A stretch of DNA of 64,000 nt from Eunapius fragilis (GCA_963681505.1 OY811990.1:2021472-2085471); one strand, 5' to 3'. Positions 1 to 10,662 are shown, counted from the stretch's first letter. Program-made: numbers and translations. The notes: generated by a model not told the origin, from the letters alone.

Positions 1-930
1 GCTCTGGCTGCAGTGTTCATTGTGGTGGATGCAATAGCTGCATTTCTGGTGTTAGGGATACATTTTGTGAACACTGCATACAGAAATCACAAAGCTATCA
101 AGGCCTCCAGCACAAGACTCAACCATTTTGCTTATGCAGGATGTTATCTAATCCTTCTGGCTACACTGATGTATACAATTACAGAGACCTTCCGTGTAAG
201 TATTCGTGCCAAGTCAGTATTGTGCAATGCCTTTCCATGGGCCTTGTCAATCGGACTTACCCTGGTATTAGGAACAGTAACTGCAAAGACTTGGAGGTTG
301 TATTACATATTCAAAAACTCCTCAAAGTTAAAGAAAAGCTATCATTTTATGATGAGTGATGCTGTTTTGTCAGTGCTAATTGTTGTCTTGGTTACTTTGG
401 ATATTGGCTTGTGCACAGCCTGGACAATATATGATCCCTACCAACGGAATGTTAAGCAAACACTATTACCTTCTGGAGATACATTGATCATCACCAGGGA
501 AGAATTTTGCTCATGCAAGTTTCAAGGTCAATGGATAGCTGCAATTATAGCATTTCAGACAGTGTTCATCGTCTTACTGGTCTTTTTTGCCTTCTCTACC
601 AGACGTAATAAGAAAATGAAAAAGGAGTTCCAGACCCAGAGTATTATAGTGCTAGCTTATCTGTTGACACTGATCAGCGTAGTGGGAGGAGTCATCTACT
701 TGATAACAGTGATAGTGGAATCAGGTGTTAATGTTTCTTATGGAATACTGAGCATTCTTCTAACAGTGACAGTATATCTATGTGCTTTCCTGTTATTCCT
801 ACCACCAGTGCTATATTCAATCGACAGTCGTCTTAATCCAAACAGTCGGAGACATACTCGGCGACAAACTTTGCGGAGTCTAATCAGAACGCTTAGTAGA
901 GGAGACACACTGGAAACCAACGTATTATGA
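1..930 (+). CDS. GABA-B-type metabotropic receptor, seven-transmembrane C-terminal part (5' end outside window)
   Basis: Class C G-protein-coupled receptor of the GABA-B type, acting at the plasma membrane. The frame is open from base 1 and begins inside TM1 (ALAAVFIVVDAIAAFLVLGI). The conserved RLNHFAYAGCYLILLATLMY segment spans TM2. A CNAFPWALSIGLTLV stretch marks TM3, CTAWTIYDPY lies near TM4-loop 2, and EEFCSCKF supplies the extracellular-loop cysteines. The last TM reads YGILSILLTVTVYLCAFLLF and is followed by a 35-45 residue basic tail (RRHTRRQTLRSLIR) and a TGA at 928-930. The ligand-binding half lies upstream of the window. The protein is a close paralogue of the complete receptor at 45031-47259. 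Family assignment is confident; the ligand cannot be inferred. Confidence 0.93.
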   Translation, partial: ALAAVFIVVDAIAAFLVLGIHFVNTAYRNHKAIKASSTRLNHFAYAGCYLILLATLMYTITETFRVSIRAKSVLCNAFPWALSIGLTLVLGTVTAKTWRLYYIFKNSSKLKKSYHFMMSDAVLSVLIVVLVTLDIGLCTAWTIYDPYQRNVKQTLLPSGDTLIITREEFCSCKFQGQWIAAIIAFQTVFIVLLVFFAFSTRRNKKMKKEFQTQSIIVLAYLLTLISVVGGVIYLITVIVESGVNVSYGILSILLTVTVYLCAFLLFLPPVLYSIDSRLNPNSRRHTRRQTLRSLIRTLSRGDTLETNVL

Positions 931-2425
931 ACAGTAAGGCGTTGTCTAAATGCATGAATGCATTTATACATTTTTTGTACTTGTACTAAATGAAAAGCCA
1001 TTAAATGATTATAAAGGGGATGCCAGCATGGATGTTAGAAAAAACAAAATAGGTTTCAGAAAAGGTGAGGATTGAAGCTATTCACATTACATTGTATTGA
1101 AGAATGAATTAATATCATAGTGATATCCGTACATATATAACAATCTTCTTTACACAACTGAACAAGTATTGATGCCAGAGCCCAAATGTCACAGTTCATG
1201 CTATTGATGACAGAGAGACTTTTAAACGTGATGGGATATCAAGTTTGCATGCAAGTATACAGAAGCCTCAAAGATACAATCTCATGCAGTTCTATGCTCA
1301 ATTCCTAGAATTGCATTTCTTACTTAGTGGGTGGAAAAGTGTTCAAAAGGCACAACTATAAACAGTAAACAATTTGGTTTGCAGTCATTCCAAGTTGTGT
1401 TATGATGGATGGGATGCGGCTTCCATCTCCCATCTTTCTGGGACAGCACTCACGGATTTGTGGTAACTTAGATGATGTTAACTATGCAAGAGGCGATCAT
1501 TGCTTCACTATCGATCACTGCTTTATACAAAGTGGCCTGTTCTGAAAAGCCAGTCCGCGTCAACTGAGCTCGCGTTAGCAACTCAATACCATGAAAAAAT
1601 GGATACTCAACTATGACTATGCAACTCATTATATCACAATTAGCATATGTTGTATTTTAAACATTGAGAGGTATTAAAGTATGCTTCATGTATAACCTTT
1701 TTTGTTATTTAGTTTTAAATTGTTTGATGACATCTTTTGTGTTAGCTGAAATTTATATTTACATTTGAGACTGGAGCTTATCAGGGACATGATTAGTGGG
1801 CAGTATGTCATTACCCCTGAGGTAACTGGTACAATTTAAACTTTCTGATTACTTAATGGGTTCTCTAGCTTCGTTATGGACCCCAGGTAGGAGCCTGCAT
1901 CTGTAAATGAAGCGCTTACATTTAAGCATAAATACAGTGGTCGAGTATATTTCCTGCAAAATTTTTAAAATTCTGAATGGAAATTAATTTATAGTTTGTT
2001 AAACGTCCGACATTAAATTTTGAAAATCACCGCTCTATAACTTTATTATAACTTCATATTAATGTCATTTTAATTGCGCTTCGTTAAGAAACTCCTGTAG
2101 GTCAGTGTCAAGGCGGCTTCAAGCCAATAGCATGCACTTCAGTCATCCGACAAGAGGTGGATGCGCATCAATTAGCACAAATAAACTAATAGTCGGACTT
2201 CGGCCGCGACATGTAGTACCCGTTTAGCCTTGGGCATTGCCGTAGTTCTCTTTCAAGATGCTAATGGCTACAGTTTTATTATTTTTTAATTGTACGCTGT
2301 AAGATAATGTGACGTCACGTTGAGAAACTCATAGCAGGGCCTGTATTTTTAAAACATAACCTTGTTTTATGCATATTTTAGGAAGACCTGGTGGCAATTC
2401 ACGCATGCAGTGATGTATATTCAGG
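931..2425. other. Stretch without recognisable gene
   Basis: AT-rich non-coding DNA downstream of the receptor. I see no ORF with recognisable similarity, no terminal repeats and no RNA gene. The first part is likely the receptor 3' untranslated region; AT-rich AATGA/TTAAATG words occur near 1000, but no clear canonical polyadenylation site stands out. Confidence 0.5.
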
Positions 2426-2428
2426 GGT

Positions 2429-2429
<1 letters not shown>

Positions 2430-2490
<61 letters not shown>

Positions 2491-2499
2491 TGTGTGTGT

Positions 2500-2541
<42 letters not shown>

Positions 2542-2558
2542 ATGTGTGTGTGTGGTAT
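2430..2558. repeat. (GT)n microsatellite
   Basis: About 125 bp of almost uninterrupted GT dinucleotides with a few GTAT and GTGC interruptions. Cys-Val and Thr-His ORFs predicted across it on both strands are artefacts of the repeat. Confidence 0.97.
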
Positions 2559-3011
2559 GTGTAGATGTTGCATGATCATAAGGTTTCTTGACCATATCAC
2601 ATCAGCAGTGGTCATGTTGTGTAAACAGATCCCAAATTGATTTGTCACATCTACAAGTCAGGAACTACGATAGTAGTTCCTATATAGGAATTGACCCGGG
2701 TCATGTAGATAGCAATTGACCCGGGTCGTGAATATCATTAAAAAACGCGACCCGTGTATAACTCGCGTACAAAGAAACGGATAGTGTAGCTCTTCGTTGC
2801 TATCGAACCAGAAGGCAAAGACGGTCATTTAATGTTTTTTTCCAGCCTTCAAACTGTTTGCTTTAAGAGAACAAATAAAACTCTTGTTTTTCTCGTCCCC
2901 AGGCCAATTCTTCTCCATCGTCGTCGTTTTCTAATTCTTCTTCTTCTTCTCGGGATAGGAATGGTTTTTAAGAGCGCAGATTATACCAATCGCTGTAGAA
3001 TGTCCTGGAAG

Positions 3012-3303
3012 GACATCTTCAGGTATCAGATATATGAATAAAGCATGAAACTGACATACGTAATCATTACGTAATGCGGAGTGAAGCGTTCCCATGGCAA
3101 CATTCACGTATAATTAGAATTGTGCAGCGTTATAACAGGTGGGAATTTCATTTAATCGCACTTTTGGCTAGCGAAGTTGTTTTTGTCAAAATGCCTTCCC
3201 GTCAACAAAAAAGAGGAGAGCTAAACGACGAGAGGAATACCTTCAAAATAGAAACGGTCGACGAGTTAGTTAGAGTCCCCCCGCTTATGTACAATGCTGA
3301 TCC
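3012..3303 (+). repeat. Repeat module shared with 7061-7400
   Basis: Begins GGACATCTTCAGGTATCAGA and is followed by TACGTAATCATTACGTAAT, a CCCATGGC motif and GAATTGTGC before a coding start. The same word order recurs from 7061. The segment just before the ATG (GGCTAGCGAAGTTGTTTTT) also matches the leader of the genes in blocks A and B on the opposite strand. This looks like the promoter/leader of a transposon gene family. Confidence 0.7.
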
Positions 3304-3307
3304 TTAA
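3191..3307 (+). pseudogene. Short remnant of the MPSRxQKRR basic-protein family
   Basis: The ORF starts MPSRQQKRGELNDERNTF and ends after 38 codons. Its stop codon is created by the TTAA at which the Kolobok element (3308-6758) inserted, so it is truncated. The start and leader match the genes at 7261, 10220 (-) and about 27059 (-). The function of the family is unknown; the N-terminus is lysine/arginine-rich. Confidence 0.55.
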
Positions 3308-3503
3308 AGGGAGGCTCCACTGATTTTTTTCAACATTTTTTTAAATTTGCTTAAAATAATCTACCTTATGTTAGCAGCTAATCGTAAAAAAATCAAGTCT
3401 TAAGCGCGTTCCGTACTGAAGATAAAAATGTTTTTAAAAACGTAAACAAACGCGTCGTGACGCGTATTTTCAACGTCATTGATTCCCATTATTAATTATA
3501 GTT

Positions 3504-4086
3504 ATGGCTGTGAGACCGTATATGTTTGAACCGACGCGAGTAGTAGGCCTAGGTTTGGAGGAAGCAGATAGCAGTAGCAGTAGCGATGTAGAAGACAGCG
3601 GGCTACCAACGGCTTTAAACCGCCTAGTAAATACATCGTGGTGTTTGTGTAGCCAGTGCATTCCACAAGCAACTACGGAAGAGTGCACATGTTGTAAAGA
3701 GGATCCAAACGCCGCACAGCTTGCTGAAGGGTTGACATGCCTAGTGGACCACCATGAATTTGACATCGTATGTCTCAATCCAGCTGTTCTTCGTGTCGCA
3801 TTGGCTGGAATTGCAGCAACTAGGGGAGATCCGATCAGGCTACCCTTAAGCAACAAGTAAATAAACTTTCAACACTACTTGAGATGTCTTTTCATGATTT
3901 TTCGTACTTACAGATCGTATAGGCATGCAGCCTATAGGCAATTTATCTGGTGGCTACATCAAACCCGATTGGGACGGAGGGTTAGAAAAGTCATTCCTTC
4001 ATGTGTTATAACAGCACTTAGAAGCCGGGAGGTTTCCTGAACCAGACAATGTATATGTAGGTTTTAAAGAATACTCTGACTTGTAA
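3504..4086 (+). CDS. P2X7 intracellular-domain-like (ballast-type) zinc protein carried by a transposon, two or more exons
   Basis: Exon 1 (3504-about 3859) encodes an acidic Ser-rich leader, then WCLCSQCIPQATTEECTCC, a spacer, CLVDHHEFDIVCLNPAVLR and a short tail. The Cys-x-Cys-x2-Cys...Cys-Cys...His...Cys order is that of the zinc-binding cytoplasmic domain at the C-terminus of vertebrate P2X7 receptors. Splicing (donor near GTAAATAAA at 3859, acceptor near 3910) joins a second exon reading RHAAYRQFIWWLHQTRLGRR and VIPSCVITALR, also typical of that domain. A further piece, GRFPEPDNVYVGFKEYSDL, ends at 4086 but is out of frame, so the C-terminus is probably damaged. No P2X channel domain is present. 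It lies inside the Kolobok element and faces the transposase. Its role in the element is unknown. Confidence 0.75.
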
Positions 4087-4128
4087 GATGTATATTGACG
4101 TATAGATAAGTGTATAACAAACAAAGCT

Positions 4129-6548
4129 TTATGTAAATCGAGTACTATGTGTTGAAATAAGAAAATCTTTACTGGGTTTAGGAATGGGAGCTATGTTTGA
4201 TGAAATGCCCAAGCTTTGTGGGGGTTCATAGTCAGTCAGATCTGTTTCACTGGACTGTAGCCTGAGATCTACAACATCTTGCATGAGTTCAGCAACATAT
4301 GAGTAGTCCTTTTCTTGAGATATTTTCTTCACTGAGTTGTCCTGTGTAATAAGCACAGAACACTAATCAATAAACAATGCCATTTTCAAATTGGTACTAC
4401 TGGACCTTTACATGTACTGGCTTGTTCTCTTTCAGTGTTATTATTGTGGTCTATGATGGCAAGTTCGGTGCGTGCCCGCATTCCATTGTAACAAAAATGC
4501 TGCCGTTTAGGACAGTATTTTGTTAGCATGGAATGGAAGACTTCTAATGAGCCAGTATGTTGGAAACCAGAAAGTTTTTTAATGTCTCGCTGCAAAGTTT
4601 TGTTATATATTATTTTGCATAAAGCATTATGAGCAGGTGAATTCTTTTCCAACCATTGTTTGTTTCGCTCATCATCAGAAGATAATGTCTCATGTGCACA
4701 ATGATTGAAATGTTCATAACCATCATCCCATTGGTGTATATTTGAGATGTGGTGAACAATTGATGTCCATTTAGCACATAAAAACTCAGTATTATGGTCT
4801 CATGTTTGAGCGCTCCACCACAAATGGTTGGAAATAGAATGAATCCACGGTAACAACTGCTTACAATCCTTACGGTTTGCCGCTTTTGTAAGCTTTTTTG
4901 TTACGCTCTTTGCCAAATGCCAAACATCATAGTAATGCACTACATCAGGATACTTTTTCTTCAATAGGGCTGTAGCAGATGTGTGTCTATCAGTAGTTAT
5001 AGATTGGACCTGAATATCGTTAGCCAAAACATTGGATAGGCAACGATCCAGGCCTTCTTTTTCCATAGCTACTGAACTACCTGTCTCAGTCATCTGCACT
5101 AAACTGTAGTCTATGATTAAGTCAGTGACATTATCCATTAGGGAGTATGTACAATACTTTGCACTGTATCCAGGACTGTCACATCGACCATCACCAGACA
5201 ACTGCAATGGTCGAATAGCAAAAATAGCTTCCTGGTGTTTGACATATGCAGTATGTATAACAGGAAATATGTATTCATTCTGAAGTCTATAGAAGTAACT
5301 TTCACATAGGAATGGCATATTTAGCACTTAGCCATATTTGCCATCCTCGTGTAGGTCAGACCACAGAATAAAGTAGCAGCAGATACTACAAGATTCCCAG
5401 CAGCCATGCCTCGTACAGAGGGCTGGGACTCCCAGTGGAACTCATGGCCATCAGGACATGAGCCATCCACAACCAACAATGTACCTCTAGTTGAAGTCTT
5501 ACACTGCACATCATGACCACAACGTGTACATCTTTTCAGGAGTTGTAACAATGAAGACTCAAACACTAAGAACTTACGATCACACACAACCTCATCTACC
5601 ATTTCCACTTCTGTTGTAGCTGAGCTACAATCTAATGTACATTAGAGAATGGGCATCATGTAAATATATTTTTAAGTGTTGAATTCTTACACTGTACATG
5701 TTTCAGAATCACTAACTGTTTCACTGGTTTGCAATGTTAGGTTCAATGGTGAAGAACAGTCTAAAAACATGTCGGCTTGTGTGATAGCATCTAAGCTTTC
5801 CACTCGGCTTGTTTGTGTGCTTGCATCCCGGTTATCCACAGCCAAATCTTCAATAAAATATTAAATGACATACTAAATAAAACGATGTTTATTGTACATA
5901 CTGCATTGTATTCCTATGTCTTGTGTGTTTTCTGCATGGATGGGGTGTTGAACATAAAATCTCGTAAACTTTTATTTATTTTTGCATGTACACACACCTC
6001 TTGCCGAGTACATGTAGCTGCGCTGCTGCACGTGTGTATCTTCTTGCAAGCCTACGTCTAAGTGCTCAGGTAGTTGGCTTTCATCACTTGGCAACTCAGA
6101 AAAAGTAGGAACTACATAAATAGAGCGTCAATTATAGGAATAAGAATTATGTAAAGCTGCTGACCAGGATTTGCAGCCGTAACCGCAACAATTTTCCTCC
6201 TCTTCACAGCGAAGTTAGGGTCAGGATTGAGGAGCAAAGAGGGCACAGCATCTTCCTTTAGTCTAGGCTTAGCATTGCTGAGTCCTTTTACCCCACAAAA
6301 ATCTGCCGGTTGGAAGTGTGCGCTACACACACGAGCATTGCTTGGAAGTGGTAGAGACACGCTAAGCGTTTCAAGCCACTACATGTACACGCCATTATTT
6401 GAAGAGCGATAGAACGCTTTAAACATACGAATACACTTACACAATCCAGCAAGCGTGTTTTGGTTAAGGGGAAACGGTGGAAAGAAACCCCAAGATCGTG
6501 TTTTCGAATAGTATTGGAACAACCAGCAACGACGCAGAATAATCCCAT
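4129..6548 (-). pseudogene. THAP-domain transposase (Kolobok type), spliced, inactivated
   Basis: Exon 1 (6548 to about 6441) starts MGLFCVVAGCSNTIRKHDLG. Exon 2 (about 6378-6165) continues WLETLSVSLPL, CSAHF and AVPSLL, completing a C2CH THAP DNA-binding domain. Middle pieces near 5850-5700 read DASTQTSRVESLDAI. The catalytic part (5608-4800) carries CTRCGHDV, LSGDGRCDSPGYSAKYCTY, SITTDRHTSA and YYDVWHLAKS, plausible acidic catalytic positions of a DDE enzyme. The C-terminal part (4652-4386) reads KYCPKRQHFCYNGMRARTEL, with a last exon ending near 4129. Damage seen: a one-base deletion near 5325 (MANMAKC then out of frame) and an in-frame TGA at about 4800. Intron borders are predicted from GT/AG and homology. 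Confidence 0.8.
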
Positions 6549-6882
6549 GACGAGTTCGTTATAACTAGAATGCAGTTTTTCATAATGGGACTCAGTGACG
6601 TACGAGTCACATGACAGGGGCGGAAGCTATAATCACTTATTCCATAGCGAATAACTCAGTAACGAAGCATCAAAAAAAAAAAAAAAAAAAAAAAAAACTC
6701 CATGCTAAGCGTAAGATTATCATATGAAGGGCACTTATTTTTCCAGGTCAGTATCCCTTTAACATAAGCGGGTGTCTGGGAGGGGGCGAGGACTGCATAA
6801 GTGCCCGAACTTCAATTAAAGAGGCTACGTCATAACTATAACTTGTGAGCAGTTGCCAGTGATATCATCGACAATTCAATTA

Positions 6883-7060
6883 AAATGAGACAAAAATCCT
6901 ATATTTAGCACTTCTTTTGGTTCTGTTACATTTACATGTGCTAAATATAGGATTTTTGTCTCATTTTGCTTTCCCAAAACCTTGTTCCTTTCCTTTTTAC
7001 ACCACCTTTGCCCCAATTCCTATATCCCACCAACTTTCTCGTTAGAGAATGTTTTTCTTT
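6883..7060. mobile_element. Truncated foldback element (left arm lost)
   Basis: The inner palindrome (AATCCTATATTTAGCAC to GTGCTAAATATAGGATT, flanking about 35 bp) and the right arm ending CTTTCTCGTTAGAGAATGTT are present. The left outer arm is absent. The right arm matches the complete foldbacks at 15595-15870 and 50704-50995. It abuts the repeat module that starts at 7061. Confidence 0.75.
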
Positions 7061-7260
7061 AAAGGACATCTTCAGGTATTAGATATATGAATAACGCATA
7101 AAACTGATATACGTAATCATTACGTAATATGGAGTGCTATGTTTAACCGTTCCCATGGCGACATTTACGTATATTTAGAATTGTGCGCGTTATAAACAGA
7201 TTTGATTGTAGTTTTGTTCACCACTTTTGGCTAGCGATGTTTTTTTTCTTATTTTTCAAA

Positions 7261-7404
7261 ATGCTTTCACGTCAAAAAAAGAGGAGAGCTAAACAACGAG
7301 AGGAATACCTCCAAAGTCGAGACGACGAGTTAGAGTTCTCCCGCGTTCCGTACACGATCCCAAAGTTGAAACAAACGCGGGCGTGTGCTCGTGACGGTAA
7401 TTGA
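7261..7404 (+). CDS. Small basic protein, MxSRQKKRRAKQ family (probably a 5' exon)
   Basis: Starts MLSRQKKRRAKQREEYLQSR, then a short acidic piece, and stops after 47 codons. The leader (GGCTAGCGATG then a T-run) and first residues match the genes at 3191, 10220 (-) and 27059 (-). In those copies the same N-terminus runs into tandem charged repeats. The segment is therefore best read as a first exon or truncated relative. No enzymatic motif is visible. A G-tract at 7411-7428 follows. Confidence 0.45.
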   Translation: MLSRQKKRRAKQREEYLQSRDDELEFSRVPYTIPKLKQTRACARDGN

Positions 7405-7431
7405 AGCGCGGGGGGGGGGGGGGGGGGGAGT

Positions 7432-7770
7432 ATGTCTTACCGCAAATTGAAAACATCGCTGAGTCAAGCTCCCTTACCGGTTAGTTCCGCTTCGAAACGA
7501 TGTTGTCCTTGTAATGGCAAATACGCTCGGTGCAAGCGTTGCAGCTGCGTTACATCAGCACAAGGGTGTACCAGCTGCCAGCCAAAATATCACGGTCGTT
7601 GTTGCAATGTGGATATACCGCTTACATCAAACCCGCTTGCATCGGATTCACAGATTTCAACTATTTGTACATCCTCACAGCCGGTACATTTACACTCATC
7701 GTCATCATGCTACCATTGCCTCCCTCACACCCTTCGAGTTTGCGACCATTACCGGAGTCACAACCATTGA
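7432..7770 (+). CDS. Cysteine-rich small protein with CxC-type metal-binding pattern
   Basis: The first 65 residues include RCCPCNGKYARCKRCSCVTS and GCTSCQPKYHGRCCN, twelve cysteines in about 38 residues. The CxC, CxxCxC, CxxC and CC spacing suggests metal binding, resembling CXC or metallothionein-like motifs often seen beside invertebrate transposons. Downstream the frame becomes low-complexity Ser/His/Pro, so the true C-terminus is uncertain. It lies between the basic first exon at 7261 and the retroelement remnant at 7867. No specific function can be assigned. Confidence 0.5.
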   Translation: MSYRKLKTSLSQAPLPVSSASKRCCPCNGKYARCKRCSCVTSAQGCTSCQPKYHGRCCNVDIPLTSNPLASDSQISTICTSSQPVHLHSSSSCYHCLPHTLRVCDHYRSHNH

Positions 7771-7866
7771 TTTCATCACTATCATTGCCATCCTCGCTAC
7801 CATCTTCATCATCACATTCATTGACATCTAGAAAGCCATGAATAGTACAAGATTGCCCTGAGCTCA

Positions 7867-8163
7867 TTGCTCCCTCTATGCAAGTGGAAACAACATATGC
7901 TGCTTCATGCACAAGGTGTTTTACCTGGTTTGGTTCCAATTACTTGGCTCCAGGAGCATGGGTTGTTCATCTGTACCAACTGTCTTTCCTTGGTGGCAAC
8001 TTCACATACTAACTCCCACTCCCACCAGAAGAAATGTACTCATTCATTTGAGCCATCTATTGTGCACGTGATAACTAGTGACACTATTGCAATTTCGGGT
8101 GGTATGTGGGAGTTACCTACATTTGAGGAGATTTGGAAGCTTCAATGCCGGACTTCTAACCAT
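7867..8163 (+). pseudogene. N-terminal piece of the retroelement protein (zinc-finger region)
   Basis: Reads LFICTNCLSLVATSHTNSHS followed by HQKKC, a CxxC...HxxxC zinc-finger-like spacing typical of the N-terminal nucleic-acid-binding region of R2-like retroelements. It then runs MWELPTFEEIWKLQCRTSNH into the block A junction at 8164. Assignment to the same element as 10663-11753 rests on the restored frame and collinearity, and is inference. Confidence 0.55.
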
Positions 8164-8461
8164 ACAAGTAAATAAAAAAATTCTCTAACGAGAGAGTTGT
8201 TGGTATAAAGGATTGACCAATGGTGGTGTAAAAAGCATGGAAACAAGAGTGACAGAAATTTTACTGGAAAATTGAAATAGGCCTATATATTTAGCCCATT
8301 ACTCAGGCATGCGCTGTTATTTTGTGAGTGTGCAAAATATAGGCCTGTTTCAATTGTCCTGTAAAATTTCTGTCACTCTTGTTTCCGTGCTTTTTACACC
8401 ACCATTGGTCAATCCTATATACCAACAACTCTCTCGTTAGAGAATGTTTTTATTTACTTGT
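8164..8461. repeat. Foldback hairpin at left end of block A
   Basis: Starts ACAAGTAAATAAAA and ends TTTTATTTACTTGT. The arms (TTCTCTAACGAGAG, AAAAAGCATGGAAACAAGAG and their complements) pair across nearly the whole length around a short loop near 8300-8330. It is closely similar to 20652-20951 and more distantly to 15595-15870, 49335-49617 and 50704-50995. Confidence 0.9.
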
Positions 8462-8579
8462 TTCGTACGTTTTTTTTTCAACCTGTCATAACAGTAACGT
8501 AGTCAATAATCAATGTAGGAAGAGCCCCTTTATCTCTTAAATGCAATAACAAATAACTTTAATAATAATTATTATAATT

Positions 8580-8960
8580 GTACGAATTTGTTGTATTAAT
8601 GATCAATTGTCCTCGCCCGCGCCCTCGGGGACGTCCTCCTTCCCGGCCTCCCCGCCATGTTGGGTTGAGCCAGGGTGGCAGTAGCCATGCAGGCCAGGGA
8701 GGGAGCACAGGCGGCAGTGGTACCGGCGGCAGCGCAGCTGGTGGTGGCGGTGGGGGTATCGCTGCTGGTGGTGGTGGATCTGTAGCTGCTGCTGGTGGTG
8801 GCGGGGGCAGCGCTGCTGGTGGTGGTGGGGCAGCGGGGCTTCTTCTCGCGGGGCGAAGGGGAGAGGAGTCGGAGGATGAATGTCATTGTCTTCCTCCTCC
8901 GACCCCTCATTATTTAAAAAAAAAAAACCATCAGGTCTTCAGCTGCCATCTATATGTACG
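8580..8960 (-). pseudogene. Acidic, Pro/Thr/Ser-rich second exon of the block A gene
   Basis: The homologue in block B (21407-21015) begins MAAEDLRGFFTNEGSEEEED and runs into alternating proline and threonine/serine tracts. In block A the same start (MAAEDL, about 8960) is followed by a T-run indel that breaks the frame before the low-complexity GCT/GGT region. The high-scoring Gly-rich frame on the plus strand is a shadow of this repeat. It probably joins the basic exon at 10220-9733 by splicing. Function unknown. Confidence 0.45.
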
Positions 8961-9587
8961 TGACAGGGAGTATGATTAAAATTTTTTTTACCTTTTTCTT
9001 TTTTCAAGCAAGTTTACAGGTGAATCCACATAGAGTATTATTAAATGTTTACCTCTTTTTGCAGAGTGCACTATAATTCAGTGAGTGCATGACTGACTTT
9101 TATACCTGCAAAGCCTTAACACGTGTGCAGACTGTGCTATAATTCTATTCGTCCAATTCCATCATATTAATGGCATGTGCTAAAATTTTATTGGTCAAAT
9201 TTGAAAACGCTCCAATCTAAACATGGAGGTGTAGCCTACATGCAGTAAAGATGGATAGTGTGGGAATGTTTTCAGGTGAGTAAAATCTGTGGACAGGGTC
9301 TGCAGCGTTATGACTTAGTGCTGGTGGTGTGCACAAAGTCTAGGTGGTGTGCACAATGGACACAGTACCAATTAATATTGAAATGTATATGAGATTGGCT
9401 GAGTACATAGTTTGGTGAATACCACACTTTTGCCTGTATCATGAAATGTTTTTTAAGATAAGGATAAGGAAGCCTTTTTGTACATCAGATTAAAACAATA
9501 GACACTACTGTACACACAGTTGAGTCACCATGCATGCTTTACATGTGAAATGAATGGTTTTGTGCAGATCCCTAGCTGCTGTACATA

Positions 9588-9668
9588 GTCGGGCGGCCCT
9601 ACTACCGCGTTTGGTCAGGTAGTAGGATGACAAGCCCGACCAAATGCGGTAGTAGGGCCGCCCGACTA
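9588..9668. repeat. GC-rich hairpin
   Basis: AGTCGGGCGGCCCTACTACC and its complement flank a second nested pair, GCGTTTGGTC/GACCAAATGCG, forming an ~81-bp hairpin. A diverged copy sits at the same relative place in block B (26384-26462). Both lie in the predicted intron just downstream of the basic exon. Confidence 0.85.
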
Positions 9669-9732
9669 TGCTGTACAAATGTTACATGAACAGCTTTTTA
9701 ATGTTAATACAACATGCCATAACATACCTTTG

Positions 9733-10220
9733 GGTGGTAGGGGTAGTTCTGTGGCCCCTGCGGTACCGCGTCCTCTCGGCAGCACTTTTAGCCAATCGGA
9801 CTGCAGGGTCATTCCAATACCGACTCCTTTCAGATGCTTTAATGGCAGCTGAATTGTTCTCGTATTTCTGCCTTTTAGCAGCGCGGTTTCCCTCGAGGTC
9901 CTCTTCATATTGCCGCCTTTTAGCAGCACGGTTCTCCTCGAGGTCCTCTTCATATCGCCATCTTTTAGCAGATCGCTTATATTCAATATCGGCCTTGTAG
10001 CTGTCGCGCACAGAGGCCTTCTTCTTTTCGGGATCGGCCTTGTAGCTGTCGCGTGCAGAGGCCTTCTTTTCGGGATCGGCCTTGTAGCTGTCGCGTACAG
10101 AGGCCTTCTTTTTTTCTGAATTGGCTTGTAGAGCGCTCGGGCTTTAGCTTTGTTCTCGTCTTGCTTTTGGAAGTATTCCGCTCGTTGCTTAGATCTCTTC
10201 CTTTGACTACGCGAAGGCAT
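9733..10220 (-). pseudogene. Basic charged-repeat protein exon (MPSRSQRKRSKQRAEY family), frameshifted
   Basis: Starts MPSRSQRKRSKQRAEYFQKQ. In a second frame it shows tandem ~14-residue units of the type ASVRDSYKADPEKKK, then YEEDLEENRAAKRR repeats, and ends with WNDPAVRLAKSAAERTRYRR before a splice donor AAAG/GTATGT near 9733. The frames are separated by an indel near 10128. The repeats predict a long charged helix or coiled coil with strong positive charge. The block B copy is at 26536-27059. It resembles ORFs common in sponge repeats but has no known function. Confidence 0.6.
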
Positions 10221-10662
10221 TTTTAGAAAAACAACTTCACTAGCCAAAGTAAAAACTAAACTGCGATAGGAACACCAAATAAATTTAGTGCAGGTTAGAG
10301 TATTTATACTGCCTAAAAGTATTAATAAAAATCATATATCATTATTTTTTACAACTTGATATATGTGTCTCTATATGACATGTAAGGATAATGTGCCGGT
10401 AAATTTCGAAGCGATTGGTACTATTGCCGTTCTTCGGACTGGGCACGAGAAACAGGAAATTGTTTTTGTTTTGTTTCTCTATAACCACACCGTTTTATGA
10501 CACGGAACCAATGTAGAACTGTAGATCGTTGTGCTCTCATTCCATCCGATAAAGAGATAAGCGATCCGTTTCTCCGTTGTCCCTCCAGACGCTAGTAAAG
10601 TTTTATTAATGACATTCATCAACCCTCAATCAATCCTATATTGAACCTGCTGCCGCAGGTTC

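Larger units (their letters stand above)
3308..6758. mobile_element. Kolobok-type DNA transposon with TTAA target duplication
   Basis: TTAA occurs at 3304-3307 and 6759-6762. The ends just inside read AGGGAGGCTCCACTGA on the left and, reverse-complemented, AGGGATACTGACCTGG on the right, so terminal inverted repeats are short and imperfect. Inside are a THAP-domain transposase on the minus strand and a P2X7-intracellular-domain-like gene on the plus strand, convergent. TTAA duplication together with a THAP transposase is the known signature of the Kolobok superfamily. The element is about 3.45 kb and inactive, because the transposase has a frameshift and an in-frame stop. An A-tract lies at about 6669-6696. 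Confidence 0.8.
8164..10662. mobile_element. Block A: foldback-headed element of unassigned class
   Basis: The left end is a ~298-bp near-perfect hairpin (8164-8461). The right end is a short palindrome, GAACCTGCTGCCGCAGGTTC, followed by AG. The element is inserted in the retroelement reading frame. Deleting 8164-10662 gives AACCAT joined to GTACCAG, which restores the frame without any target duplication. Internally a minus-strand gene has a basic repeat exon (10220-9733) and a Pro/Thr-rich exon (about 8960-8580), with a GC-rich hairpin at 9588-9668. Block B (20652-27516) has the same layout with a gypsy element inserted. It resembles no superfamily I can name; Helitron- or Crypton-like insertion without duplication are possibilities. 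Confidence 0.7.

Noticed and set aside
2329..2648. Cys-Val and Thr-His ORFs over the GT repeat on both strands
   Set aside because: Simple-repeat artefacts; the same applies to 15984-16214.
7661..7939. Acidic Asp/Glu/Gly-rich ORF on the minus strand
   Set aside because: Antisense of a low-complexity TCATC/CCATC-rich region; no domain.
8164..10662. Helitron assignment for block A
   Set aside because: No TC start, no CTRR end and no Rep/helicase; only the terminal hairpin and absence of duplication fit, so the class is left open.
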